18,009 nucleotides of DNA from Treponema sp. UBA4319 (GCA_002393865.1 DGUD01000153.1:4230-22238); one strand, 5' to 3'; shown: positions 1 to 7,347, counted from the first letter of the stretch. Program-made: numbers and translations. The notes: a model not told the origin generated them from the letters alone.

Positions 1-609
1 TACAATATTCCCGCCATGACCATCACCTTTGTGGAGGGAACCGCCATCGGCTCCATGCGCAGCTGCCGCGGTTTTGACGTCACCGCGTTCCTGAACAAAA
101 TGGACGACATATTCCTGAACCACGGCGGGCACACCTTTGCGGGCGGATTCAGCTTTGAGCGCTCCCGGCTGGCAGAATTCGAGGCGAGGGTAAAAGAGCT
201 TTCCGCCGGCATAGAGCTGGAGGAGACAAAGGCGGGAACCTTCGACGTGGACGCGGAGATTCCGCCCGCCTACCTGACGCCGAACCTGCTCACCATCTCG
301 GACAGCTTTGAGCCATTCGGCGAGGAGAACGCGCAGCTTCTGTTTATGACGAAGCAGCTGCCGGTGCTGGACGCAATCGTAATGGGCAAGGGGGCTAAGC
401 AGCACCTGAAAATCACGGTGGGAAACGGCACCTACAAATGGCCCGCGCTGTTCTGGAACGAAGGCGAGCGGCTGCACCGGGATTTTGAGGTGGGCGATTC
501 CGTCGATCTGCTCTTCCATGTGGACAGGAATACATTCAACGGAGCCGAGATACCGCAGCTCATCATCGTTGACATGCTCAAAAGCAAAAGCATCCGCGGT
601 ACCGCCTGA
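1..609 (+). CDS. recJ: Single-stranded-DNA exonuclease RecJ, C-terminal part (5' end outside window)
   Basis: The reading frame is open from base 1, so the gene enters from the left and only about 202 C-terminal codons are present. RecJ is a 5'-to-3' single-strand-specific exonuclease of the DHH family, used in recombinational and mismatch repair. The visible part begins in the DHHA1 domain, which carries the characteristic glycine/histidine motif NHGGHTFAGGF at about bases 118-150. It is followed by the C-terminal OB-like domain, with motifs such as PFGEENAQ and LKITVGNGTY that fit RecJ. The catalytic DHH half lies upstream and cannot be checked. The gene ends with TGA, and the M23 peptidase gene follows 94 nt later on the same strand. 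Identification rests on motif recognition and is fairly secure. Confidence 0.85.
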   Translation, partial: YNIPAMTITFVEGTAIGSMRSCRGFDVTAFLNKMDDIFLNHGGHTFAGGFSFERSRLAEFEARVKELSAGIELEETKAGTFDVDAEIPPAYLTPNLLTISDSFEPFGEENAQLLFMTKQLPVLDAIVMGKGAKQHLKITVGNGTYKWPALFWNEGERLHRDFEVGDSVDLLFHVDRNTFNGAEIPQLIIVDMLKSKSIRGTA

Positions 610-669
610 GGCATCCGCAGTGCGGCGGTAAAGAAACTTCCACACGGCAAAACTGTTTTATTTTACGGC

Positions 670-688
670 AGCGCCGGGCTATGGCGCT
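670..688 (+). promoter_or_regulatory. Short hairpin just upstream of the M23 peptidase ribosome-binding site
   Basis: AGCGCC (670-675) pairs perfectly with GGCGCT (683-688) around a 7-nt loop. The Shine-Dalgarno sequence AAAGGAG (692-698) starts four bases later, and ATG is at 704. The structure does not sequester the SD. No T-run follows, so it is not a classical terminator for recJ. It could insulate or stabilise the leader, or be chance in GC-rich DNA. Confidence 0.3.
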
Positions 689-703
689 ACCAAAGGAGTT
701 TAT

Positions 704-1723
704 ATGAAGAAAAGGCATATCATCTGCATAGTGGCGGCGCTGCTCAGCCTTGCGGCGGCATACGGCAAGGAGCTCAGCTTCGAGCGGAAGGACTACAACA
801 TCCGGATCTTCTACAACGACACCGCTTTCCCCGGCGACGCTGTGTTCGTGCGGCTCTACTTTGTGCAGAGCGCGCGGCAGCACCGGAAGGCTCCAGAAGG
901 CTTTGCGGCGGCAAAAGCGCAGCTGGAGCTTTACCTCGACGCAAAACGACTGGACAAGGCAGCATTCTATGCGCTCCCCGCAGAAAGCGGACGCAACGGC
1001 AACAGCTATATGAATGCCTTCCTCTGCGGCATCCCGCTCTCATCATGGTGGCAGGAAAAAAACAACTATCACCTGAGCGTCGCCTGCACATTGCCTGACG
1101 GTACGACAGAAACGCTGGAGCTGCCCTTTGCCCTGACGCATAAAGATTTTGTCAGCGAGACCATCCCGCTTGACGACCGCAACACGAGCATCAAAACCGA
1201 CACGAGCAGCAAACGCACCGACCAGATAAACCGCCTGAATGCCATACTCGGCACAGTGACGGAAAGCTCCGTATTCCAGACAGCGGCCTATACGCCCCCC
1301 ACACCGGCCACACGCAGGACATCATTCTTTGCGGACAGGCGCGTCTATACCTATACAAACGGAAAGTCTTCCACCAGCCTGCACTACGGCATAGACTACG
1401 GCGTGCCGACAGGAAGCCGCGTGACAGCCTGCGCCGCCGGCACCGTCGTCATGGCGGAAGACCGCATATCGACCGGCTGGAGCGTCGTCATCGAGCACCT
1501 GCCCGGTCTGTACAGCCTCTACTACCACATGAGCGAGCTGAAGGTAAAGACCGGCGACACCGTGCAGTCCGGGGACCTTGTGGGGCTGAGCGGCGCAACG
1601 GGTCTTGCGACCGGGCCCCATCTGCACTGGGAGATGCGGCTGAACATGAGCGCCGTCAGCCCGGACTTCTTTACGACGGACTTCACCTCTGAGGAAGAAG
1701 CGAGGAAAGCGCTCAGTCAGTAA
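704..1723 (+). CDS. Exported M23 (LytM/DD-endopeptidase family) metallopeptidase
   Basis: A 339-aa protein with an N-terminal signal peptide (KKR, then a hydrophobic stretch to about residue 20) and a C-terminal peptidase_M23 domain at about residues 225-320. The zinc-site motifs are visible: HYGIDYG (H-x3-D), then GPHLHWE (HxH), plus the family's YYHMSEL and GDLVGLSGATG segments. M23 enzymes cut peptidoglycan cross-bridges or, when degenerate, activate amidases. The ligand residues here look intact, so catalysis is plausible. Residues 25-225 are not recognised and may be an extracytoplasmic targeting domain. The start is set by a strong AAAGGAG five bases before ATG. The gene follows recJ and converges on the 203-aa gene, overlapping its end by 11 nt. 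The site of action is inferred to be the periplasm. Confidence 0.88.
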   Translation: MKKRHIICIVAALLSLAAAYGKELSFERKDYNIRIFYNDTAFPGDAVFVRLYFVQSARQHRKAPEGFAAAKAQLELYLDAKRLDKAAFYALPAESGRNGNSYMNAFLCGIPLSSWWQEKNNYHLSVACTLPDGTTETLELPFALTHKDFVSETIPLDDRNTSIKTDTSSKRTDQINRLNAILGTVTESSVFQTAAYTPPTPATRRTSFFADRRVYTYTNGKSSTSLHYGIDYGVPTGSRVTACAAGTVVMAEDRISTGWSVVIEHLPGLYSLYYHMSELKVKTGDTVQSGDLVGLSGATGLATGPHLHWEMRLNMSAVSPDFFTTDFTSEEEARKALSQ

Positions 1724-2324
1724 CAGGGTAGAGAAAAAGGTTCCCGTTCGCCTCGGCTTTTATAGCGTATGTCCGGCCGGGAACGCAGAAAGACAGGTCT
1801 ACCGTCTGGACTTTTATAAAAGAAGCAAAGATGTGTGCCACCGGCGACAGCGCAAAGTCGGCGATGTAATAGCGGGCGCGCAGCTCCTGCTCAGTCAGCG
1901 GATGCAGCGAGGAGGCAAAAAGCAGGCATTCCCGCCCCCGCATATAGTACTTGGCAAGGACTACCCCGGAACGGGAGCGAACCGGCATAAGTCTGTTGGC
2001 ATAGACCCGTTCCGGGAACGAAAAGGAACGGGCGCCCAGGCTCACGGTGACAAAATCGATGGAAAGCCCGGCGGAATTCCAGGAGCGCTCCAGCTGCGCA
2101 AGAACGGCACCATCGGCGTTCATGATAGAGACGCTGCCGCTCACGGAATTCCCGCTGCTGCCAAAGAGAAAGACCTGCACGGCATCGTAGGATTCCATCG
2201 ATGCGATGGAGGACGCCGAGCGTATGCAGCGGACAAAGCGCAACAGCACATGCGCCGCGCTCGCAAAGAACACGCAGAGTATGCATGCAGCAAGCAAACG
2301 CAGCGCCTTGTCCACACGCTTCAT
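1713..2324 (-). CDS. Membrane-anchored conserved hypothetical protein
   Basis: A 203-aa protein I do not recognise. Residues 7-30 form one hydrophobic, alanine/leucine-rich segment after a basic start (MKRVDKALR). It is therefore probably an N-terminally anchored protein with the remaining ~170 residues outside the cytoplasmic membrane; an uncleaved signal is as likely as a cleaved one. The rest is mixed beta-rich sequence without enzyme motifs. It begins 4 nt after the ligA stop codon, with only a weak GGGG-type ribosome-binding site in the ligA 3' end, so it is almost certainly cotranscribed and perhaps translationally coupled with ligA. A 10-bp palindrome (GCGCTAGCGC) spans the junction. 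Its 3' end overlaps the converging M23 gene. No function is assigned. Confidence 0.7.
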   Translation of the reverse strand: MKRVDKALRLLAACILCVFFASAAHVLLRFVRCIRSASSIASMESYDAVQVFLFGSSGNSVSGSVSIMNADGAVLAQLERSWNSAGLSIDFVTVSLGARSFSFPERVYANRLMPVRSRSGVVLAKYYMRGRECLLFASSLHPLTEQELRARYYIADFALSPVAHIFASFIKVQTVDLSFCVPGRTYAIKAEANGNLFLYPVTD

Positions 2325-2328
2325 AGCG

Positions 2329-4248
2329 CTAGCGCCCCAAAAGCGCGAGGAACTGCTTTTCGTCTATGACCGGAATACCGAGCTTTGCGGCCTTCTCGTT
2401 CTTTGCAGAGCCGCTCGCCGTGTCATTCGTCACCAGATATGAGAGCCCCTTGACAACGGAGCTCTTTACCGTCCCGCCGTTCTCTTTTACGAGGTTATGG
2501 GCGTCGGCGCGCCTCATCGTCGTAAGCTCGCCGGTAAAGCAGAAGGATTTTCCCGCAAGGCTCCCCTCGGCGGCTCCCTGTACCAGCGAGATAAGCCCCG
2601 ATGAGACCAGCAGCTCCATTTCTTCCCGGTTCTCCGCAAGCCCCGCGACAAACGTATGGGCAAGAATCTCCGCAAAGCCGTAAATTCCGGCAATCTGCGC
2701 CTCGCTGGCTGCAAAGATTTTCTCAAGCGTGTCGTAACCGGCCGCAATCACTTTCTCCACAATCGTCTCGCCGATTCCTTCGATGTCAAAGCCCGCGATA
2801 AAGCGTGCGAGCGTGACGCGGCGATGCGTTTCTATCGACAGCGCGACTTTTTCCGCGCCAAGGGAACGTTTTTCCGCGGAGATGCTCTCCTCATTCAGGA
2901 AATAGGGCGTAAGCTTCTGCACATCAAGCCGGTAGATGTCGGCGATGGAGCGCAGCACGCCGTCCCTGAACAAAGCGCGGACAAGCGTGTCGCCCATGTC
3001 ACGGATGTCAAGCACGGAGACCCACTTGAGCAGCTGGTGCAGCACCCGCTTTGCGCAGGCCTTGTTCGGGCAGAAAAGCCGCGTGCCCTCGTCCACAAGC
3101 GCCGCTCCACAGGTTCCGCAGACGGCAGGCTGCTCCACCGGCGGAAGGTTCTCGTCGGGCGCAGCAGGAATGACGCTCTCTATCTTGGGGATGATTTCGC
3201 CGCGCTTGACGACCACAACATGGCTGCCAATCCGCAAGCCGAGGGAACGAATCGTATTCGGGTTGGCGAGGCTGGCGCGCTGCACGGTGGTACCGTTCAA
3301 ATCCACGGCGTCAAAGACGGCCACGGGCGTATATGTGGCTCCAGCCTCGTTCCATTCCACCCGGCGGACGACGGACACGGCTTCCTCCAGGCTGAACTTG
3401 AAGGCTATCTGGCGGTCAGGGCGGTCGCGGCTGGCATCCTCATGGTCAACAGCCCGCTCCTTGACGACGAGCCCGTCTATATCGTAATCGAGCGAGGTCC
3501 GGCTCTCCATGACGGCGGCCCGGTAGTCTATGACTTCCTGCGGGCTGCCGCAAATCCGCAGCGGCACCACGTTGAATCCGGCGGCAGAAAGCCAGCTGAG
3601 CTTTCCTTCCTCATCAGCAAAGGGCTGCTCACCGCTCGTTGCCCACACATCATAGGTGATGAGCACAAGGTTCTCGCTGCCAGCCCCGTCCTTGCGCTTC
3701 ATCAGGCCGTTCGCGGCATTGCGGCAGTTCGCCTTGTCCGCAAAGAGCGTATCGTGCACGTGGTGGGTCATGATGACTTCCCCGCGTACCCCGCCGGTAA
3801 AATGCAGCGGGCTGCCGTCCTCGCTATGCAGCGTACGGCGCACCCCGTTCATCCTGAGCGCATTCGCAGTGATGACGTCGCCGACGCTGCCGTCACCGCG
3901 TGTGACGGCCTGCACAAGGCGGCCATCCTCGTATTGCAGCTCAAGGCTCGCTCCGTCAAGCTTGTATTCCACCAGGTATTCCGCATACGCGTGTTTTTCC
4001 GCCCACGCAAGGAACTGCTCCGGGTCGGCGGCTTTCTCCTGGCTGCCCATCGGCATAACGTGGCGGGCCTTGGCAAAAGCGCCGCTGTCCGCACCGACTC
4101 TATGCAGCAGGGGATTCGCGGGATCAAGCGCCTTCAGCTCGTCCCACAAGGCGTCAAATTCGCTGTCGGGTATCTCGCCCTCTCCGTTGTAGTACGAATC
4201 CTGATAGCGCCGGATGAGCGATTCCAGCTCCGCGATTCTTTTCTGCAT
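2329..4248 (-). CDS. ligA: NAD+-dependent DNA ligase LigA
   Basis: 639 aa, slightly short of the usual ~670. It seals nicks in replication and repair using NAD+ through an adenylated lysine. Domains in order: Ia (about 1-50, with DSEFDALWDEL), adenylation domain with the KxDG motif (YKLDG, Lys96), motif IV (DYDIDGLVVK), OB domain with KRGEIIPK, a four-cysteine zinc finger (Cys377, 380, 393, 398), HhH repeats (about 410-545) and a C-terminal BRCT (about 562-639, GKSFCFTGEL). All core elements are present, so it should be active. Two departures from the common consensus are a Phe (residue 31) where domain Ia usually has Tyr, and MPMGSQ in place of the usual PMLSL-type segment. ATG lies 2 nt after the trmB stop, with GAGGA as ribosome-binding site inside trmB. 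Confidence 0.96.
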   Translation of the reverse strand: MQKRIAELESLIRRYQDSYYNGEGEIPDSEFDALWDELKALDPANPLLHRVGADSGAFAKARHVMPMGSQEKAADPEQFLAWAEKHAYAEYLVEYKLDGASLELQYEDGRLVQAVTRGDGSVGDVITANALRMNGVRRTLHSEDGSPLHFTGGVRGEVIMTHHVHDTLFADKANCRNAANGLMKRKDGAGSENLVLITYDVWATSGEQPFADEEGKLSWLSAAGFNVVPLRICGSPQEVIDYRAAVMESRTSLDYDIDGLVVKERAVDHEDASRDRPDRQIAFKFSLEEAVSVVRRVEWNEAGATYTPVAVFDAVDLNGTTVQRASLANPNTIRSLGLRIGSHVVVVKRGEIIPKIESVIPAAPDENLPPVEQPAVCGTCGAALVDEGTRLFCPNKACAKRVLHQLLKWVSVLDIRDMGDTLVRALFRDGVLRSIADIYRLDVQKLTPYFLNEESISAEKRSLGAEKVALSIETHRRVTLARFIAGFDIEGIGETIVEKVIAAGYDTLEKIFAASEAQIAGIYGFAEILAHTFVAGLAENREEMELLVSSGLISLVQGAAEGSLAGKSFCFTGELTTMRRADAHNLVKENGGTVKSSVVKGLSYLVTNDTASGSAKNEKAAKLGIPVIDEKQFLALLGR

Positions 4249-4250
4249 CG

Positions 4251-5027
4251 TCAGTCCTCGTCCTTCACAAAAATCAGCTCGTAGATAGTCCTGCCGGCAT
4301 CAATCCCTTTCTGCTCGAACTTGGTGCGGGGGCGCCATTCCTGATGCGGCGCAAAGGAGCCGTATTTGTTGCTGATGCCGGGCGTCGCCTCCAGCTCCGC
4401 AAGGGCTGCATAGGCGTATTCCTCCCAGTCCGTCACAAAATAGATGGAGCCGCCCGGCACAAGCTTCTGCGCGAGCAGATCTGTGTGGGGACGCTGCACA
4501 AGGCGGCGCTTGTGGTGTTTCTTTTTTGGCCAGGGATCGGGGAAAAAGATGTGGAAGGCCGCCAGAGAATTGTCGGGAATCATGCTCTCCAAGGTTTCCA
4601 GCGCATCGTGCTCGATAATGAACAGGTTCTTGAGCTGCCGCCGCCGGATATCGCTGAGCAGCCGCCCTACCCCCGGCACATGGACTTCGCTGCCCAGATA
4701 GTTCATGGAAGGAAAGGCCTCGGCAATCTGCGCCGTCGCCTGCCCCATACCAAAACCAATCTCCATAGTCACCGGGTTGGTATTGCTGAAAATCTCCGTA
4801 TAGTTCAGGCTGCGGTGCTCAAAGGGAATGCACCACACCTGATGGAGCTCATTGTAGCTCCTGCGCTCATTGTCGGTCATGCGGCCGGCACGGAGCACAT
4901 AGGTTTTTATCGTGCGCCTGATGGCGCTGCTAAGGGGAACAGCATCGTCCGAGGACGAAGCTTCTGCAGAGGAAGCTGAATCAAGCACAGCGTCCTGATG
5001 TCCGTCTACATTACAAGTGTCAGACAC
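4251..5027 (-). CDS. trmB: tRNA (guanine-N7-)-methyltransferase TrmB
   Basis: 258 aa. It transfers a methyl group from S-adenosylmethionine to N7 of G46 in the tRNA variable loop. The SAM-binding motif EIGFGMGQAT and the family signature FFPDPWPKKKHHKRRLVQ are clear, as is the C-terminal TKFEQKG element. About 40 N-terminal residues are Ser/Asp/Ala-rich and not part of the fold, so the protein is a little longer than typical. I chose the GTG at 5027-5025 because a strong GGAAGGAG (5040-5033) sits 5 nt upstream. It is the first gene of the leftward trmB-ligA-203aa operon. No clear promoter is visible in the hairpin-rich spacer upstream. Pairing trmB with ligA suggests housekeeping expression. 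Confidence 0.95.
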   Translation of the reverse strand: MSDTCNVDGHQDAVLDSASSAEASSSDDAVPLSSAIRRTIKTYVLRAGRMTDNERRSYNELHQVWCIPFEHRSLNYTEIFSNTNPVTMEIGFGMGQATAQIAEAFPSMNYLGSEVHVPGVGRLLSDIRRRQLKNLFIIEHDALETLESMIPDNSLAAFHIFFPDPWPKKKHHKRRLVQRPHTDLLAQKLVPGGSIYFVTDWEEYAYAALAELEATPGISNKYGSFAPHQEWRPRTKFEQKGIDAGRTIYELIFVKDED

Positions 5028-5052
5028 AATGACTCCTTCCTATAGAGCTGTC

Positions 5053-5070
5053 CGGAAAATTCAGTTTCCG
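5053..5070. repeat. Inverted repeat upstream of trmB
   Basis: CGGAAA (5053-5058) and TTTCCG (5065-5070) form a perfect 6-bp stem with a 6-nt loop. It begins 13 nt upstream of the trmB Shine-Dalgarno sequence, in what should be the trmB leader or promoter. It could be an operator or a leader hairpin; no factor can be named. Confidence 0.35.
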
Positions 5071-5083
5071 AATCAGCAACCTT

Positions 5084-5122
5084 AAAAAACTGCATTTTTG
5101 CAAGGCTCTGCCTGAAAAATGC
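5084..5122 (-). terminator. Probable intrinsic terminator of the leftward 389-aa / lipoprotein operon
   Basis: Read on the minus strand, GCATTTTT (5122-5115) pairs with AAAAATGC (5099-5092). An inner AGGC/GCCT stem closes a 3-nt loop, and two bases later there is a run of six T (5089-5084). This hairpin-plus-T-run layout fits Rho-independent termination about 210 nt after the lipoprotein stop codon. The outer stem is A/T-rich, which weakens the call. The distance from the operon end is also long. Confidence 0.5.
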
Positions 5123-5196
5123 AAGGCCTGAGGGTAAACCGACAGGTCTGATATGTCAGCTCAAAAAGTCCGGACGGACGTTCGGAACTGAACCAC

Positions 5197-5237
5197 AGAG
5201 CCTGTATCAAAAGCAAACAACGTTTGCAGCAGGCTCT
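5197..5237. repeat. Nested hairpin in the spacer downstream of the lipoprotein gene
   Basis: Outer arms AGAGCCTG (5197-5204) and CAGGCTCT (5230-5237) are perfectly complementary over 8 bp. Inside them GCAAAC (5213-5218) and GTTTGC (5222-5227) form a second 6-bp stem with a 3-nt loop, leaving an asymmetric internal loop of 8 and 2 nt. It has the same plan (outer stem, asymmetric bulge, inner stem with tiny loop) as the 5092-5122 hairpin. No T-run follows on either strand, so it is not a simple terminator. It may stabilise mRNA 3' ends or be part of a repeat element. Confidence 0.45.
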
Positions 5238-5331
5238 ACGATATCTCAAGTGCTGCCCCAAAAAGTCATGCCCCGGAGCAGGTTTTGACAGAAGCAAGCT
5301 GATCAGAAAGCAAAAAAATGACCAGCTGAGC

Positions 5332-6003
5332 TCAGGCATCCTCCGGCGGCAGCATGCAGACAACGCTCCCGCCGTCTATCAGCACGCAGCGGCGCATCAT
5401 CCCCGCATCATCAGGAAGCTGGCTGCCGTCCGCCGCATCCCCAAGGAAGAGCAGCGTGCCGTCCTGCCGGTACAGGGCAGACAGCATTTTCCGGCGCCGC
5501 TCCGCAATGCCCTGCACCGCGGACACATCGTGCGCGGCAAGCTCCGCCGGGTAGGACACCGAAAAGCTCTCCTCACAGCGCCGCCCGGAGGCATCGCTAT
5601 AGCGCAGGCGGTACACGCCAACCGGCAGGGCAGTCCCCGGCGGCGGCAAAAAATGCGCGCAGCCGACCCAGCGGCCGCCGTCCGAAACCCCGGCATCCTG
5701 CACGGCGGGACAATCCCAGACATAGCGCTCATCCGGCGCGCTGACAGACAGCATCCCCTGCTCGCTCTTGCGATTGAGCGAAGTGCCCTTCCGCACCTGC
5801 AGGAATACCGCAAGGCGCACGGAGGGCGCAGAGACACTGTCTGCATAATCAAAAATCACACGGGAATCGACGGATGCGACCGCGGGCGGAGCAGTATCGC
5901 AGGAGGAGAATACCAGCGCCCCGCACACGGATAAAAGGAGAAAACACGCTGCGGGGCAGGAGAAGCTGCCCGAACCGGAATTCCGTGCCACGGCAGCTGT
6001 CAT
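5332..6003 (-). CDS. Hypothetical lipoprotein
   Basis: 223 aa with a long N-region and a hydrophobic core (residues 18-32), ending in a lipobox-like VFSSC with Cys35. The Phe at -3 is unusual for enterobacteria, but spirochaete lipoboxes are known to be permissive there. The mature part is beta-rich with no recognised domain; Cys96, Cys115, Cys141 and Cys205 could form disulfides. It starts by a 4-nt ATGA overlap with the 389-aa gene, so translation is probably coupled and the two proteins may act together. After lipidation it would be a substrate for Lnt encoded at the right of the window. Function is unknown. The lipoprotein call is from the signal sequence only; I see no homology to a named family. 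Confidence 0.65.
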   Translation of the reverse strand: MTAAVARNSGSGSFSCPAACFLLLSVCGALVFSSCDTAPPAVASVDSRVIFDYADSVSAPSVRLAVFLQVRKGTSLNRKSEQGMLSVSAPDERYVWDCPAVQDAGVSDGGRWVGCAHFLPPPGTALPVGVYRLRYSDASGRRCEESFSVSYPAELAAHDVSAVQGIAERRRKMLSALYRQDGTLLFLGDAADGSQLPDDAGMMRRCVLIDGGSVVCMLPPEDA

Positions 6004-7169
6004 GAAAAGTCAAATTTCAGACTGATGACCGTCAGCTCGCTCGCAGTAAACTGGTTCACCAACGATTCGAATTTCACGTTGACTTTTTTACAGGCATCCT
6101 CAAGGTAAGAAAGATAATAGAGCCCCAAATCCGTACCGCCTTCGCCTTCCGGCATCTGCCGGTAGAAATCTATCAGCGATTTTTTATGCGTATTGGCGGA
6201 CATCTTGCTCTCGATGTTCTCCTTGACGTCCTGAAACTCGTCATCCTTATTGTACAACGTAATGTTAAGGCTGCCCTGCTTGCCGATAGCCGCGGAGCCG
6301 CCACCGATTTTCCATGAGAGGAACACGAGCTCGTGCTTGCGCGTCATCTCCTGGACGATTTTAGCGCGGATTTCCGGGTCGTAGATGAGCGTCTCGTAAT
6401 TATCTATCCCTTTGTACAGGATTTTCGCTTCCTTCCGCAGGTTCGTGTTCTCGCTGTTCAGCGCGAGCTCCATAATCATCACCGAAATATATTCCGGAAT
6501 CTTCGATTTATCCATGTATTCGGCAAGCGTCTGCCGGATTTTGCCCATAATCTGCTCAAATCCGTCGGTCTTGAAGAATTTCGTGATGATGAACCAGTTC
6601 ATCAGGCTCAGGCGGTTCAGGAATTTCTCCGTCATCAGCAGATACACATTCTTCTCTTCGGGGCTGTAGTCCTTGTTCGCCATAATACTCTTCCAGACAG
6701 GCTCAAGGATGGTCTGCCGGCTCTGCTGTATGATATTGTCCTTTGCCGCAAGCTGGCTGCGCAGCTGGCGATCCGGCATACGAGTCTGGTCATCGATGAG
6801 CTGGCCCGGATTCGTACGGTTGTGCCTGCGCACGCAATCGCACTGCACCAGCTCGTCAAAAATATCGCGGTCAAACTGCTTGTACAGGATGGAATAGACG
6901 ATAATCTTTGACAAATCCATGATTTCCTGCCGGTGGGAGACGAATTCGGACATGGAAATCTCTATCTTGGAGATATAATCCACCAGAATCATGTTCTGGA
7001 TGGACATCGGGGAGAAATGGCTCAAGCTGATTCCATACTCTTCCTTGTTGTCTGCCATTTTAAAGCGCAGCAGTTTTTTCTTATTGCTTATAAAATGCGA
7101 AGCGCCATCTTCCGTGAGAATAACCTTCAGGGGAAGGTCAAGCATAAATTTTTTTTCTGCCGCACTCAT
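6000..7169 (-). CDS. Conserved hypothetical protein, possible divergent GHKL-ATPase-like C-terminus
   Basis: 389 aa, no signal peptide, no membrane segment, mainly helical and hydrophilic, so probably cytoplasmic. I do not recognise the family with confidence. The C-terminal half has an arrangement resembling histidine-kinase-type ATPase folds: an N-box-like MELALNSENTNLRK (233-246), strands LVFLSWKI and LNITLYN (281-306), a G2-box-like GEGGTDLGLYYLS (342-354) and a terminal strand TVISLKF. A clear G1 box (DxGxG) is missing, so ATP binding is doubtful. Residues 110-150 include a Cys-x-Cys and a Gln/Arg-rich stretch. ATG 7169 is the first in-frame start after a stop codon; the GAGGAG upstream is 15 nt away, which is long. 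It is first in a two-gene operon with the lipoprotein and has its own readable promoter. Confidence 0.7.
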   Translation of the reverse strand: MSAAEKKFMLDLPLKVILTEDGASHFISNKKKLLRFKMADNKEEYGISLSHFSPMSIQNMILVDYISKIEISMSEFVSHRQEIMDLSKIIVYSILYKQFDRDIFDELVQCDCVRRHNRTNPGQLIDDQTRMPDRQLRSQLAAKDNIIQQSRQTILEPVWKSIMANKDYSPEEKNVYLLMTEKFLNRLSLMNWFIITKFFKTDGFEQIMGKIRQTLAEYMDKSKIPEYISVMIMELALNSENTNLRKEAKILYKGIDNYETLIYDPEIRAKIVQEMTRKHELVFLSWKIGGGSAAIGKQGSLNITLYNKDDEFQDVKENIESKMSANTHKKSLIDFYRQMPEGEGGTDLGLYYLSYLEDACKKVNVKFESLVNQFTASELTVISLKFDFS

Positions 7170-7197
7170 AGTACCGTACTAAAACTCCTCATATTTT

Positions 7198-7226
7198 ATT
7201 ATAATATATTCTATTATAGAAAGCAA
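7198..7226 (-). promoter_or_regulatory. Sigma70-type promoter for the 389-aa / lipoprotein operon
   Basis: On the minus strand TTGCTT (7226-7221) is followed after exactly 17 nt by a perfect TATAAT (7203-7198). Transcription would start near 7191, one base before GAGGAG (7190-7185), giving a leader of about 22 nt. The surrounding A/T-rich block contrasts with the GC-rich flanks. A second TATAAT-like box lies inside the spacer without a partner -35. Confidence 0.7.
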
Positions 7227-7317
7227 GTACTTGGGGAGAAGCCTGGGCTTCAGCCTGCGAAGCAAACATGCGCTTCCAGCGGGAACCCGTTCCGGGAGGA
7301 GCCCGCACGGCGTCCCC

Positions 7318-7347
7318 TTGCAAAGCGGCCGCCAATACTGCTATTAT
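7318..7347 (+). promoter_or_regulatory. Candidate promoter for the 687-aa membrane protein and dinB
   Basis: TTGCAA (7318-7323) and TATTAT (7342-7347) are separated by 18 nt, and TG lies at -1/-2 before the C preceding the -10 (an extended -10-like TGC). Start of transcription would fall at about 7354, the A of the chosen ATG. No Shine-Dalgarno sequence precedes that ATG, which fits a leaderless transcript. The promoter match is moderate. Confidence 0.45.

Larger units (their letters stand above)
5028..5331. other. 304-bp gene-free spacer rich in inverted repeats
   Basis: This is the longest stretch without a convincing gene. It contains at least five inverted repeats: 5053-5070, the nested hairpin 5092-5122 followed on the minus strand by T6, the palindrome GTCCGGAC (5168-5175) next to GTTCGGAAC (5180-5188), the nested hairpin 5197-5237, and the 10-bp palindrome CTGAGCTCAG (5326-5335) across the lipoprotein stop. 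CAAAAAGTC occurs twice (5162-5170 and 5259-5267). It is visibly more A/T-rich than its flanks. It lies between two leftward operons, so it must hold the end of one and the promoter of the other. A dispersed repeat element is possible but cannot be tested from one window. Confidence 0.6.

Noticed and set aside
2656-4284. 542-codon open frame on the + strand opposite ligA
   Set aside because: It is antisense to a clear ligA. It is His/Arg/Ala-rich without domains, and is explained by GC-rich codon structure on the other strand.
5168-5188. Adjacent palindromes GTCCGGAC and GTTCGGAAC as a possible operator
   Set aside because: Short and of unrelated sequence to each other. No regulator gene is adjacent, so I note them only as part of the spacer.
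5082-5363. 93-codon leftward frame in the hairpin-rich spacer
   Set aside because: It starts inside the lipoprotein gene in another frame with no ribosome-binding site. Its composition (Cys/Leu/Arg/Phe-rich) looks like translated inverted repeats rather than a protein.
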